A stretch of 64,000 bases of DNA from an uncultured Collinsella sp. (GCA_900754525.1 CAAEDE010000040.1:7397-71396), one strand, 5' to 3'. Positions 17,801-25,129 are shown, counted from the first letter of the stretch. Notes: generated by a model from the letters alone, not told the origin. Made by a program: numbers and translations.

Positions 17801-18663
17801 CTACCAGCCGTATAGGCAAACTCAATCTTCTGCCCCTGGGTGAGCTTGACGCTGCTCGCGCCAACCGAGGAAGACGCGCCGTCGACGAACAGCTGCCAGA
17901 AGGCATAAGTCGTCGGATCGTAGGCAAGCGTGCGGCCATCGCTCGGGGATGTTATGCTTTCGAGGTAGAAACCGTATGCCGTGTTCGGATCGTACTTCGC
18001 CTTGAAGCCCGTCTTCTCCTGCAGCTTAATGAAGGCATCCGCAGCCGTCGCGCCCTCATCAAGCTTGAGCTGCGTAGGTGCCACCCAGGTCTGAGCCTTG
18101 CCGTCGGCATCGGTGCCGATAATCGAGAACGAGACCTCGACTTGCTTCTTGGCGACATCGCCGGTTTCTGTCGGGTTCTCTGTCTGAACGGCAGCCGCGG
18201 CGGCAGATCCCGCTTGGCCAGCGGATGCCGTCGAAGACTGCTCGCTCGTGGCAGGGCTCTCCCCCGTCGCCGAGCCTTCGTCGCCAGTTGCCGCCTCTGT
18301 AGTGGCGGCACTAGCTGCAGGCGCGCTCCCGGAATCCGAAACCTCGGCGCCGCTCTGCTCAGCGGTACCGCCCGCAAGCGCTGCATCCTCGCCCGGCGTC
18401 GTAGCCTGAGCCACAGCGTCGGCAATGCCCTCGACACCCTCGGCCCACAGCTGAGCCGGCGTGGTGCTGAAGGCCATCGCGAAGGCCAGGAATGCCACCA
18501 GGCAGCGCTTGGCTACACCGCGTGCAATCGCGCCACGGCGATGCAACGAGGCACGCTCGCGCTCGTCCTCAAACATATCCATTTGTCCCCCATTGTCTGT
18601 ACTTGGAGCGTTGCCTTGAGGCTGCCCCACGTCATCGCGCATGTTGCGTTCGAGTTCCCCCAT
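14791..18663 (-). CDS. Large surface protein: four DUF4430 repeats, beta-propeller, InlB-type repeat
   Basis: 1290 residues. A signal peptide ends near residue 75 (VAFLAFAMAFSTTPAQLWA). An Ala/Ser/Thr/Glu-rich linker runs to about 170. Four DUF4430 units follow at about 174-286, 296-400, 411-518 and 529-635; all share a W-[QRH]-[LF]-[FY]-[VI]-[DN]-G core and a closing G-[DQ]-x-[VI]-x-[FW]-x-Y strand. Residues about 685-1062 form a PQQ-like beta-propeller (blades such as PVIANGFVYIATENELIKID). About 1067-1135 is an InlB/Listeria-Bacteroides repeat (FNSNGG ... YTFGGWYTDEAC ... LYAKW). A Gly/Thr then Lys/Asp/Ser-rich stalk and a C-terminal helix (about 1258-1280, ending VFVLTKRGKG) anchor it; no LPXTG is present. 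The start at 18663 has AAGGGGG upstream. It sits directly behind a cobalamin riboswitch. Confidence 0.85.
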   Translation of the reverse strand: MGELERNMRDDVGQPQGNAPSTDNGGQMDMFEDERERASLHRRGAIARGVAKRCLVAFLAFAMAFSTTPAQLWAEGVEGIADAVAQATTPGEDAALAGGTAEQSGAEVSDSGSAPAASAATTEAATGDEGSATGESPATSEQSSTASAGQAGSAAAAAVQTENPTETGDVAKKQVEVSFSIIGTDADGKAQTWVAPTQLKLDEGATAADAFIKLQEKTGFKAKYDPNTAYGFYLESITSPSDGRTLAYDPTTYAFWQLFVDGASSSVGASSVKLTQGQKIEFAYTAGSSSPVVKDQLAANVTVIGRDAQGKTQTWVDNAQYVVTSGSSALDLTKVALEANDIDAVAAGSFILSLKYNGVELGTPLDYSTYWQLFINGKSSDYTADNVTIHAGDTVTWFYGGWGDQLPSDSVHASVQVLGKDKDGKQQVWASTGQTSLKAGSTAKDLLEQTGLKLDASESSWGWFLNGIYSPFDVDGKPYVWDAATNSYWRFYVNGKFADVGAGAYKLQEGDAVTFMYGADADALPGQVLGSADIIGPDVNGNNTRWGSASNVSLPEGSTAQDLIETVLKAKGIDYKASQSGAYWSITSPFEDKSYGYDGATGKYWHLYINGESSSLCANQVTLKSGDKVTFAYTTEKSPMPDPDKIVVDPSATTPDWDAEWAGYGNSGNGSTVTDAKTPAQAAGLKWAFDWKAESGQQYANCSEPVIANGFVYIATENELIKIDSSTGKKVASAPLAFKVSYTSRPIYTNGLIIVPLNGGAVQAITADKLICKWLTPGLTDLTQSSCTVVSDGEYVYVGSVDISYDENYNATYGNGSFARIKIATGEVSWQNIDPAEGYYWTGAALTDKYAIVPTSAGTLKCIDKTTGDVVSTMKLGAVANADCIADPSNGSTFYQMTHDGKLHVISLSAKGVLSEQKTVDLGLTNNLSAPAVSGDNLIVGGQTATGSALVLYNLKTGKTTMVAAADGKALPAGLNGIAATPLVSVQGGKTYVYFTVNSADSKDYVNYSAGGGVYRYTLGDAEATQIYDAAGHYQYCDSPVIADASGNLYYINDSGTLFKLGAVESWTVAFNSNGGSACDTKFVATADGKLVKPADPTRDGYTFGGWYTDEACTQAYDFSTPVTADLTLYAKWTKNAVNPGGNGGAGSNGGGGSGTGTGSGTGAGTGTGSGSGSKGGAIAPGKKPVTKTTVSTKSETKDNKSNKKDSDKSDKKDEKKSDKKDSKSDKKSDSKSDTGAASTTTAKKSSSAAEQETGTNPLAIVGIAAGVIGLALIAVFVLTKRGKGDGNAR

Positions 18664-18737
18664 CGGGGTCCCCCTTCCCTCCAGAGCCCTATGCACACCG
18701 GCGGCATACGCCGCAGCCGCATGCAAGATGGGAGGCG

Positions 18738-18905
18738 ATCCGACTTAACCTTAACGGCTCAGGCGCGCCGTCCGATCTGCGACGCGAACATCCCGAGCCA
18801 AGAGGAATTACGGTTACTGGTACAGCCGGGGACTTGCACCCCGATTCTCCCAAACGCGCAGGAAAACCGCGCATTCGTGCGTCTCCGCACCACCATCTAG
18901 GCCAT
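18738..18905 (-). promoter_or_regulatory. Cobalamin riboswitch
   Basis: Read on the minus strand, the leader carries the B12-box series. GGGAGAATC lies at about 18842-18850, then the hallmark GGTGCAAGTCC (about 18831-18841), CCAGTAACCGTAA (about 18808-18820) and a closing AAGTCGGATCGCC (about 18735-18747). These match the conserved order GAATxxGGTGCAAxTCC ... ACTGTAA ... GTCxGGAxxCC of adenosyl-/methylcobalamin riboswitches. Between it and the start codon at 18663 lie a hairpin (GCGGC GTAT GCCGC, about 18705-18718) and a G-rich ribosome site that could pair with nearby C-runs. That would allow translational or transcriptional OFF-control by B12. Exact edges are approximate. Confidence 0.88.
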
Positions 18906-18934
18906 TGATTATTACCGTCAGTATGCTAACACGC

Positions 18935-18962
18935 AAAAGGGCCTCGCACACAGGCGAAGCCC
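18935..18962 (-). terminator. Terminator downstream of the UbiB-like gene
   Basis: On the minus strand GGGCTTCGC pairs with GCGAGGCCC (one G-U pair), 6-nt loop, followed by TTTT. It separates the kinase transcript from the riboswitch leader just beyond. Confidence 0.8.
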
Positions 18963-19013
18963 AAGGTAAAAGCTATTGTTTGCGATAGGAAAATGCGGTG
19001 ACGGTCACAGCCT

Positions 19014-20777
19014 CTAGTGCTTGCCGCCGTGACTGTTGAGCCAGATATTGCGGCCCAGCATGAGCGCCAGCACCAGCGCACTCACGTAGCCCATAAAGCC
19101 AATGACTGGGATACCAAACACAACCGGCTCGATGCGTGCGTAGTACACCACCGACGAACCGATAAACAGACCGGCGATAACGATAGCCATCGACATGCGG
19201 TCGATAATTCCGCCCAGCTGTCGCAGCGCCTTATCGCTGCTCATGATCTGCGTGTTCACCTTAAGCTGCCCGCGTGTGAGCATACGCGAAGCCAGCCCCA
19301 GGTACTCAGCCGCCTCGAGTGAGCCCTTCGCCGCGCGATAACTGCTCGCTGCAAAGTCGCGGCTCATCTCGCGCATGCGGGCATAGGTGCTCTTCTCGTT
19401 TTTGATATGAGCCTGAATGATCTGGATCATGTTGACGTTGGGCATGTACTCGGTCAGCAAACCCTCGAGCGTCACCATGCCGCGGGCGAACATCGTCACC
19501 ACGCTCGGCAGCTCAACGTCATTTTTGCGCGCCAGATTGAGCAGCGAGGTCAAAAAATCGCCGATATCCAGATCCTTCAGGTCAAGGCCCGCAAAGTCAG
19601 CCACGATGAAGTCCAAATCGGACAAAAAGGCCGAATGGTCAAGCTCGGCCGAATCGCCGCGCGTCACGGCAAAGCGCATGAGCGAATCCTTGAGCTTGGG
19701 CACGTCGCCCTCGGCCACGGCGAAAATCATGTCCTTGACGATACCGCGGTCGTGGCTCGACATGCGTCCGACCATGCCCAAGTCGATAAAGTAAACGATG
19801 CCGTCCTTGAGGATGATGTTTCCCGCATGCGGGTCGGCATGGAAAAAGCCGTCATCGAGCACCTGCGTCGAGTAGTCCTCGACAATCGCGGCACCGATCT
19901 TTTCCAAGTCATAGCCCTCGGCCACCAAGCGTTCAGGATCGGCGATCGAAATGCCGTCGACGTAATCCATGACCACCACGTGCTCGGTGCACAGGTCCAG
20001 ATAGGATTTAGGGCACGTCACGCCATGAACGCTCTTATGGAACTCGTAAAAGTCATTGAGGTTTTTGGCCTCGGCCAAAAAGTTGGTCTCCTCGCGAAAC
20101 GAGGTCCACAGCTCCTCGACCACGCCGTGCAGGTCAACGAATTGATCGGTGTTGACGAACTTGGAAACGATACGCACCACCGAGCGGATGATATCGATGT
20201 CCTGCGCCATAACCTGCTGCGCACCGGGGCGCTGCACCTTGACGGCCACGTCCTCGCCCGTCACCAGACGAGCGCGGTGCACCTGCGCGAGCGATGCGCT
20301 ACCAAGCGGATTGGGGTCGATCGCATCGAACATCTCCCCCAGGCGCAAGCCGTATTCCTCTTCCAAGCAGCGGAGCACTACCTCGTACGGCACCGGCTCC
20401 ACGTCGGAGCGCAGACGACGCAGCTCGTCACAAAAGCGTTGCGGCAGAATCTCGGACCGGTTGGCCAGAATCTGCCCCATCTTGACGAACATGGGGCCGA
20501 GTTCCTCGAGCAGGCGGCGCAAACGAACCGGCGTGAGGTTATCCCACACGCGGTACTTTTTGACCAGGCGAACGATCTGCCCAATGCGTTCGCGACGACC
20601 CGCCGGCGTGAGCTGGTATTCCTCGTCCGGCGCCATCGCGTCGGGCTCTTCGGGCACCATATCGACAGCGCGCGGCTTCTTGCGAGCGCCCGAGACGGCG
20701 GCGTCGACCTCATCGACAACCGCCGCCTCGTCACACAGAGGATCCTGATTGTTGTAATCGGTGGTGGAATCTGCCAT
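19014..20777 (-). CDS. ABC1/AarF/UbiB-family atypical kinase
   Basis: 587 residues. The family's KxGQ motif is VKMGQILANRSEILP (about residue 92). The alanine-rich nucleotide loop is GSASLAQVHRARL, with the catalytic lysine in DVAVKVQRPG. The catalytic and metal sites are ADPHAGNIIL and YFIDLGMVGRM. Two C-terminal membrane helices (MAIVIAGLFIGSSVVYYARI and GYVSALVLALMLGRNIWL) are typical. UbiB proteins act as ATPases/kinases in prenyl-lipid (quinone) metabolism. An organism of this type would not make ubiquinone, so a menaquinone or other lipid role is likelier. The start is 8 bp after the stop of the preceding small gene. Confidence 0.88.
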   Translation of the reverse strand: MADSTTDYNNQDPLCDEAAVVDEVDAAVSGARKKPRAVDMVPEEPDAMAPDEEYQLTPAGRRERIGQIVRLVKKYRVWDNLTPVRLRRLLEELGPMFVKMGQILANRSEILPQRFCDELRRLRSDVEPVPYEVVLRCLEEEYGLRLGEMFDAIDPNPLGSASLAQVHRARLVTGEDVAVKVQRPGAQQVMAQDIDIIRSVVRIVSKFVNTDQFVDLHGVVEELWTSFREETNFLAEAKNLNDFYEFHKSVHGVTCPKSYLDLCTEHVVVMDYVDGISIADPERLVAEGYDLEKIGAAIVEDYSTQVLDDGFFHADPHAGNIILKDGIVYFIDLGMVGRMSSHDRGIVKDMIFAVAEGDVPKLKDSLMRFAVTRGDSAELDHSAFLSDLDFIVADFAGLDLKDLDIGDFLTSLLNLARKNDVELPSVVTMFARGMVTLEGLLTEYMPNVNMIQIIQAHIKNEKSTYARMREMSRDFAASSYRAAKGSLEAAEYLGLASRMLTRGQLKVNTQIMSSDKALRQLGGIIDRMSMAIVIAGLFIGSSVVYYARIEPVVFGIPVIGFMGYVSALVLALMLGRNIWLNSHGGKH

Positions 20778-20785
20778 CTGCGCTG

Positions 20786-21202
20786 CTACTCGGCCTCTTC
20801 GGTATCCTTCGCATCGTCGGGTTCAACGGACTCGACGGGCACCGAGGTCACGTTGTCCTCGACCGAATCGACGATGTCGCGTACATGAGCCAGGAAGGCC
20901 GTGCGCTCGGGCGCGGTCATGACGCGGACGCGAGCCAGAATGAGCTCGTCGAGCACGCGTTGGGCCGCGGTCTCGCCCTGCATACCCAGACGCTCGGTCA
21001 GGTCGGAGATGGTGCCGCCGGCCTGCTCGAACATGTCGGACACGCTACGGGCGATATCGGGGGCGCCGGCGTCCTTGCGAACTTGCTCGCCCTTGGTATT
21101 AAGGTCGTCGAGGACCTTCTTGCCGCCTTCGACGGCAACGGCGGCGGCGCCGAAGCCCACGTTGATGGCACCGTTAACAAGCTGATCGAGTTTCATAACC
21201 AT
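20786..21202 (-). CDS. Small coiled-coil (phasin-like) protein upstream of the UbiB kinase
   Basis: 138 residues, starting MVMKLDQLVNGAINVGFGAA, with an Ala/Gly-rich amphipathic first third, a middle segment (SDMFEQAGGTISDLTERLG), a helical segment ending ERTAFLAHVRDIVDSVEDNV and an acidic tail (DDAKDTEEAE). It resembles the short phasin-like proteins found next to AarF/UbiB kinases in some actinobacteria, but I cannot name a family. The start at 21202 is chosen for GGAGAC six bases upstream. Tight spacing with the kinase suggests a shared function, perhaps membrane or lipid association. Confidence 0.65.
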   Translation of the reverse strand: MVMKLDQLVNGAINVGFGAAAVAVEGGKKVLDDLNTKGEQVRKDAGAPDIARSVSDMFEQAGGTISDLTERLGMQGETAAQRVLDELILARVRVMTAPERTAFLAHVRDIVDSVEDNVTSVPVESVEPDDAKDTEEAE

Positions 21203-21301
21203 GGCTGTCTCCAATCACAAACAACTGCATTGGCGTTCTTGTACCCAAGATTGAGCGAAAGCGACAAAGCGTTTTAGCGCTATTCGATCGACGGGAAATC
21301 C

Positions 21302-22825
21302 CTACCTCACGTTGTCGTTCATCGCGAAAGAGTTCTTCATGGCGCAGCTCGTGGTGTAGAGCACCTTGCCCAGTAGAGCATCGGTCTCTACGCGAACACG
21401 CTCGGCAAAGGCCTCATTGGCGCGTGCAAGCTCGGCAGGCACCTCGGCCTCGGGCAGAACGGCTACGGCAGCGTCGACGTCATGGATCTGCTTGTGGCCC
21501 ATGCCACCGACCTTCTCCTGGTAATCCTCCACGGCACGGCCGCACTCATGGAAACGGACGTCGGCCAAGGCACCGATCAGGCGGTTGGCCCAGTAGAAGT
21601 TTTCGGACGTCACGCGAGCCTGCGTGTCGGCATAGTACTCGGGCATGGTCTCGACGTTGGCGTACAGCGGAACCAGCGCGTTAAACGAGTTGGAGCCAAA
21701 GGCCATCCACTGCACGGCGCGGTAGGCCGGCTGCGCATAGGGGCGCAGCTGCAGCACGGCAAGCTGGCTGTTGCGGTTGATGCCGATGGGGCGATAGGCG
21801 CCGCGCGTGGCGGGCGTGCCCTTGCTGCCGTAGCAGTCGTACTCCGTGCCCTGGTAGTGGCTCGAAAGCACGTACTTAATGTCCTCGATGGTCACCTTGC
21901 GCTCGGGCACGCGGCTCCAAGGGATGTCGTCGCTCTCGGGCGTGTAGTCGGCGTCGGGGCCATCCCACACGTCGCTGGGGTTGAGGCAGCGCTGCATGTA
22001 CCAGGCGCGCGGCGTGTTGTAGACATGGTCGCTGTCGCTGTGCGAGCCAAAGGCCTCGCGCGGGTTAAAGACCGAAGCCGGTCCGTCGCCATCGACGCCC
22101 AGCGTCAGGTCCAGATGCCACTCGGCCATCCAGGCGCGCAGGTCGGCAGAGCACATGTGGTCGGCCTGGGCGCCCTCAGCGTCATCCAGGTCAAAGCTGT
22201 CGATACCCAGCTGGTTGGGCATGGTCACATAGGCGTCGTCAGGCACGCGCTTGGCAATCCAGTGGTGACCACCGATGGTCTCGAGCCACCAGATGTCGTC
22301 CACATCACTAAAGGCGATGCCGTTGTTCTCGTAGGTGCCGTAGCGCTCGAGCAGGTCGCCCAGGATACGAACGCCGTCGCGGGCGGACTTAGCGTACGGC
22401 AGGACCAGGGTCACCATGTCCTCCTCGCCCAGCCCACCAGGCTGCGCCGGCACATAGCCGTCCTCACCCTCGTTGCCCTTGGCGGGTACGTAGTCCACGA
22501 GCGGGTCGGCGCCGCGAACGCGCTCATTGGTGGTGAGCGTCTCGGTTGCGGACATGCCCACATTGAGCTCGTTGAAACCGGCCTCGGCCCAGATGCCGTG
22601 GCCCGGGACAACATCGGGGACGCTCGTGTAGCGCATGGGGTTATCGGGCAGCTCAACGGTCAGGTGACTCAGGACGCTCGTGTAGACGCGCGGCTGCTCG
22701 TCGGGATGCACCACGCGCATACGCTTGGGCTCAAACACCCCGTTGGACGAGTCCTCGTTACGCGCGACAAGCGTCGACCCGTCGTAGCTCGCGTTCTTAC
22801 CGACCAGAATCGTTGTGCACGGCAT
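21302..22825 (-). CDS. C69-family dipeptidase
   Basis: 507 residues of the U34/C69 Ntn-hydrolase family (PepD-like). The N-terminus MPCTTILVGKNASYDGSTLV places the nucleophile Cys at position 3, and the family's ARNEDS segment follows (residues about 23-28). Further hallmarks are GHGIWAEAGFNELNVGMSAT and YDCYGSKGTPATRGAYRPI. There is no export signal, so it probably hydrolyses dipeptides in the cytoplasm after self-processing. The ATG at 22825 has AAGGAGG six bases upstream; an ATG two codons earlier overlaps that sequence. Confidence 0.9.
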   Translation of the reverse strand: MPCTTILVGKNASYDGSTLVARNEDSSNGVFEPKRMRVVHPDEQPRVYTSVLSHLTVELPDNPMRYTSVPDVVPGHGIWAEAGFNELNVGMSATETLTTNERVRGADPLVDYVPAKGNEGEDGYVPAQPGGLGEEDMVTLVLPYAKSARDGVRILGDLLERYGTYENNGIAFSDVDDIWWLETIGGHHWIAKRVPDDAYVTMPNQLGIDSFDLDDAEGAQADHMCSADLRAWMAEWHLDLTLGVDGDGPASVFNPREAFGSHSDSDHVYNTPRAWYMQRCLNPSDVWDGPDADYTPESDDIPWSRVPERKVTIEDIKYVLSSHYQGTEYDCYGSKGTPATRGAYRPIGINRNSQLAVLQLRPYAQPAYRAVQWMAFGSNSFNALVPLYANVETMPEYYADTQARVTSENFYWANRLIGALADVRFHECGRAVEDYQEKVGGMGHKQIHDVDAAVAVLPEAEVPAELARANEAFAERVRVETDALLGKVLYTTSCAMKNSFAMNDNVR

Positions 22826-22911
22826 GCGCATCCTCCTTGAGCGAAGAAATCAAACGGCAACAGTGTATCGCTTCGGAGCAGAAAGGGCGAAACCACGGCC
22901 TCGGCAGCCCC

Positions 22912-23143
22912 CGTGGTCAAAAAATGCCAAATATGAGTACTGTCACCAATTTAGTGGCAGCAAATTTCTCTGTAACGAGTGCCGAAAATCCCCATTTGCC
23001 CAAAAGCAAGACAACGTTATTCCCCATAAGTTCAATAAAATAGGCTTCCTAACGATAATGGATACCGTTAGGAAGCCAAAAAGACGTAAGACATATGTGA
23101 CTATCTTGGAAACAGTACTCATATTTGGCATTGTTTGACCACG
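22912..23143. mobile_element. 232-bp palindrome-ended element (MITE-like)
   Basis: Two 32-bp arms (22912-22943 and 23112-23143) are inverted repeats with a single mismatch. The core of each arm reads ATGCCAAATATGAGTACTGT or its complement. Inside is a second perfect inverted pair, GGCTTCCTAACG (23043-23054) and CGTTAGGAAGCC (23066-23077). The element is clearly AT-richer than its neighbours, contains no transposase, and fills the whole gap between the dipeptidase and folD. Short open frames starting MPNMSTV appear from the minus-strand arm, and MSTV from the plus-strand arm, because of the symmetry. No obvious target-site duplication was found. Confidence 0.65.
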
Positions 23144-23180
23144 TGGTATATAGCTAACCCCTCAAACAGCTTCAAAACGC

Positions 23181-24035
23181 CTATTTCGATGCGCGCTCGG
23201 CCGCTTCGATCACGTGTTTGGCGAGAATCGCCGTTGTCACGGCGCCCACGCCGCCCGGCACGGGTGTGATGGCGCCAACGATCGGTTCCGCAGCATCAAA
23301 ATCCACGTCGCCGACCAGTTTTCCGGCAGCCTCGTCCCAATTAATGCCAACATCGATGATCGTCTGGCCCTCGCGAACCGCATCCGCGCCAATCGTGCGC
23401 GCGCGTCCAACCGCGGCAACAACAATGTCGGCAGAACAGCACTCGGCAGCTAGGTCACGCGTATGCGTATGGCACGTCGTCACCGTGGCATTGCGAGCCG
23501 TAAGCATGGCGGCAACGGGACGGCCAATTACCAGCGAGCGACCAACAACGGCAACTTTAGCTCCATCCAGTTCAACGCCGTAATGGTCCAGCAACGCCAA
23601 CACGGCCTCGGCCGTGCAGGGAGCAAAGCCCTCGCCACGACCCGAAAGCGTGGTAAGCAGCGAGGCCGGCGTCATGGAGTCAACATCCTTGGCGGGATCG
23701 AGCGCCGCGGCAACCGCATCCTCGTCAAGTCCAGCGGGCAGCGGGCGAAACACTAGGCAGCCATGAACAGCGGGGTTGGCATTGATGTCCTTAATAGCCG
23801 CCAGCAGTTCATCCTGCGAAACATCGGCAGGAAGCAAAACGCGGCGAGCCTCAATGCCAACCTTCTCGCAGCGTTTAAGGGCGCCGCGCTCGTAGGATAG
23901 GTCGTCCTCGCGTTCACCCACACGCACGATAGCAAGCGTCGGAACAACACCGCGTTCGCGCAGCGCAGCGCAGCGGGCAGCGAGCTCCTCAGTCAAAGCG
24001 CGGGCGACGGGAGCACCCTTCAGTAGCTCAGCCAT
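23181..24035 (-). CDS. folD: Methylene-THF dehydrogenase / methenyl-THF cyclohydrolase
   Basis: 284 residues. FolD oxidises 5,10-methylene-THF to methenyl-THF with NAD(P)+ and hydrolyses it to 10-formyl-THF. The signature region DDLSYERGALKRCEKVGIEA holds the catalytic lysine. VHGCLVFRPLPAG and KDVDSMTPAS match the substrate-binding PLP and DVDG blocks (the Gly is Ser here), VVGRSLVIGRP binds the cofactor, and PVPGGVGAVTTA is the C-terminal signature. The ATG at 24035 follows GGGG with 6-base spacing and lies 2 bp after the stop of fchA, so the two are translationally coupled. Together with the formate-THF ligase at 34.4 kb it completes the formate-to-methylene-THF branch. Confidence 0.93.
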   Translation of the reverse strand: MAELLKGAPVARALTEELAARCAALRERGVVPTLAIVRVGEREDDLSYERGALKRCEKVGIEARRVLLPADVSQDELLAAIKDINANPAVHGCLVFRPLPAGLDEDAVAAALDPAKDVDSMTPASLLTTLSGRGEGFAPCTAEAVLALLDHYGVELDGAKVAVVGRSLVIGRPVAAMLTARNATVTTCHTHTRDLAAECCSADIVVAAVGRARTIGADAVREGQTIIDVGINWDEAAGKLVGDVDFDAAEPIVGAITPVPGGVGAVTTAILAKHVIEAAERASK

Positions 24036-24037
24036 GG

Positions 24038-24670
24038 CTATCCCCTCTTCCTTGCGGCGTCGGCGGCGCGGCGCGCCAGCGCATCGGCGCGCGGCAGCCA
24101 CGTATCCAGCAGCTCATCGCACGCCGCCTCGAGCTCCTCGGCACGCGCCCGGTCTTTCATAGATGTGGTGTTGGCAAAGAGCGTCAGGCTCGCACCCTGC
24201 ATGGCAGCGCGGCAGAACACGGCGCCGCAGGCCACGTCGGACAACAGCTGGCGCGAGCCCTTATCGGCCATGTCCTCGAGCAGCGCCAGCGCGCGGCCGC
24301 AGGCATCCATGATCCGATACGGTGGCATGGCCGCCACGTGCAACGCGTCCTGAATCGCCGCAGGTCGAGCTGGGTCCTCGCGCGGAACACCGTACGCAGC
24401 GGACACCTGGCCGTACGCACGAACGTCCTCGGCGACCAGGTCCACAAGTTCCTGCGCCAACTCGTCTGCCTGGGCAAATGCACGCGTCAGGTCGTCCGCG
24501 CGATCGGCAAGCGCGGGATTAGCCGCCCCATAACGAGCAACCATCCCACAAAGCGAGGCACCCAGCGCGCCCACAAAGGCGCTCGCGCTGCCGCCGCCGG
24601 GAACCGGCTCGCGCGCGGCCAGTGCCTCGGCAAACCCGCGGCAGGTCTTGTCCATCATCTCTTGGCTCAT
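24038..24670 (-). CDS. fchA: Methenyl-THF cyclohydrolase / formimino-THF cyclodeaminase
   Basis: 210 residues of the FchA/FTCD-C family. The glycine-rich signature PVPGGGSASAFVGALGASLC at residues about 22-41 is diagnostic. The remainder is all-helical with a conserved VARYG and a late LFANTTSMKDRA segment. In anaerobes the enzyme converts methenyl-THF (or formimino-THF) to formyl-THF. Pairing with folD suggests the cyclohydrolase step is duplicated or that FolD works mainly as the dehydrogenase. The start at 24670 has AAGGTG seven bases upstream; an ATG two codons earlier is too close to it. Confidence 0.88.
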   Translation of the reverse strand: MSQEMMDKTCRGFAEALAAREPVPGGGSASAFVGALGASLCGMVARYGAANPALADRADDLTRAFAQADELAQELVDLVAEDVRAYGQVSAAYGVPREDPARPAAIQDALHVAAMPPYRIMDACGRALALLEDMADKGSRQLLSDVACGAVFCRAAMQGASLTLFANTTSMKDRARAEELEAACDELLDTWLPRADALARRAADAARKRG

Positions 24671-24830
24671 ACGCATGCACCTTCAAGTCATATACATCGG
24701 TCGGGCGGAATCGCCGACCAACCGCATCGATCACGTAATGGTGCTAAGTCTAGCCCATAAGTACATGAGCGTCAGCGCACCTGACCATCGCAGATTTCTA
24801 TGGCACGCGATAGGCGTCGACAACGCAAGC

Positions 24831-25057
24831 ATGGGACACATGGCCCACCTTTCGAGACTCCCGGACGTCAAAAACTGAGGCATATCTATAAACAAGGAAC
24901 CTGTTGGGGCAACGCCCACGCACGCGCGCCCCATTAAATCAACGGGCGCCTCACCCCGGGGAGGGCCGACAGCATCGGCCCTCCCCTCTTTTGCGCCCGA
25001 ACATATTGCCACTTAACAGCGCAAATCCGGCCCTCAGAATGGGACACATGGCCCACC
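24831..25057. repeat. Two copies of a 19-bp direct repeat
   Basis: ATGGGACACATGGCCCACC occurs identically at 24831-24849 and 25039-25057. The copies flank the terminator hairpin. The second copy ends 72 bp upstream of the lipoprotein ATG. Confidence 0.6.
24958..24992 (+). terminator. Strong terminator in the gap upstream of the lipoprotein gene
   Basis: GGGGAGGGCCGA (24958-24969) pairs perfectly with TCGGCCCTCCCC (24975-24986), 5-nt loop, then TCTTTT. No gene precedes it on this strand within 450 bp except possible small RNA sequence. Confidence 0.85.
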
Positions 25058-25129
25058 CTAGCGAGCCGTCCACGCGTACAGTAAAGACAGGTAATCCATG
25101 GGCGGTTACAGATCGAGGAGGACACGACC

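Larger units (their letters stand above)
24671..25129. other. Intergenic region between fchA and the lipoprotein gene
   Basis: No convincing gene is present. It holds two 19-bp direct repeats, a strong plus-strand terminator at 24958-24992, and a GGGGC...GCCCC hairpin near 24905-24932 upstream of it. Terminator plus upstream hairpin without an ORF could mean a small RNA or the relic of a lost gene. A 93-codon minus-strand frame here crosses the terminator stem and looks spurious. Confidence 0.4.

Noticed and set aside
18580..18663. Start of the large DUF4430 protein at 18726 (longer N-terminus)
   Set aside because: The extra 21 residues fall in the riboswitch expression platform and lack a ribosome site.
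14785..18900. 679- and 684-codon plus-strand frames
   Set aside because: Antisense to the large DUF4430 protein; the minus-strand product has a signal peptide, repeats and an anchor.
24731..25012. 93-codon minus-strand frame
   Set aside because: Crosses a strong terminator stem and has a composition unlike the coding genes.
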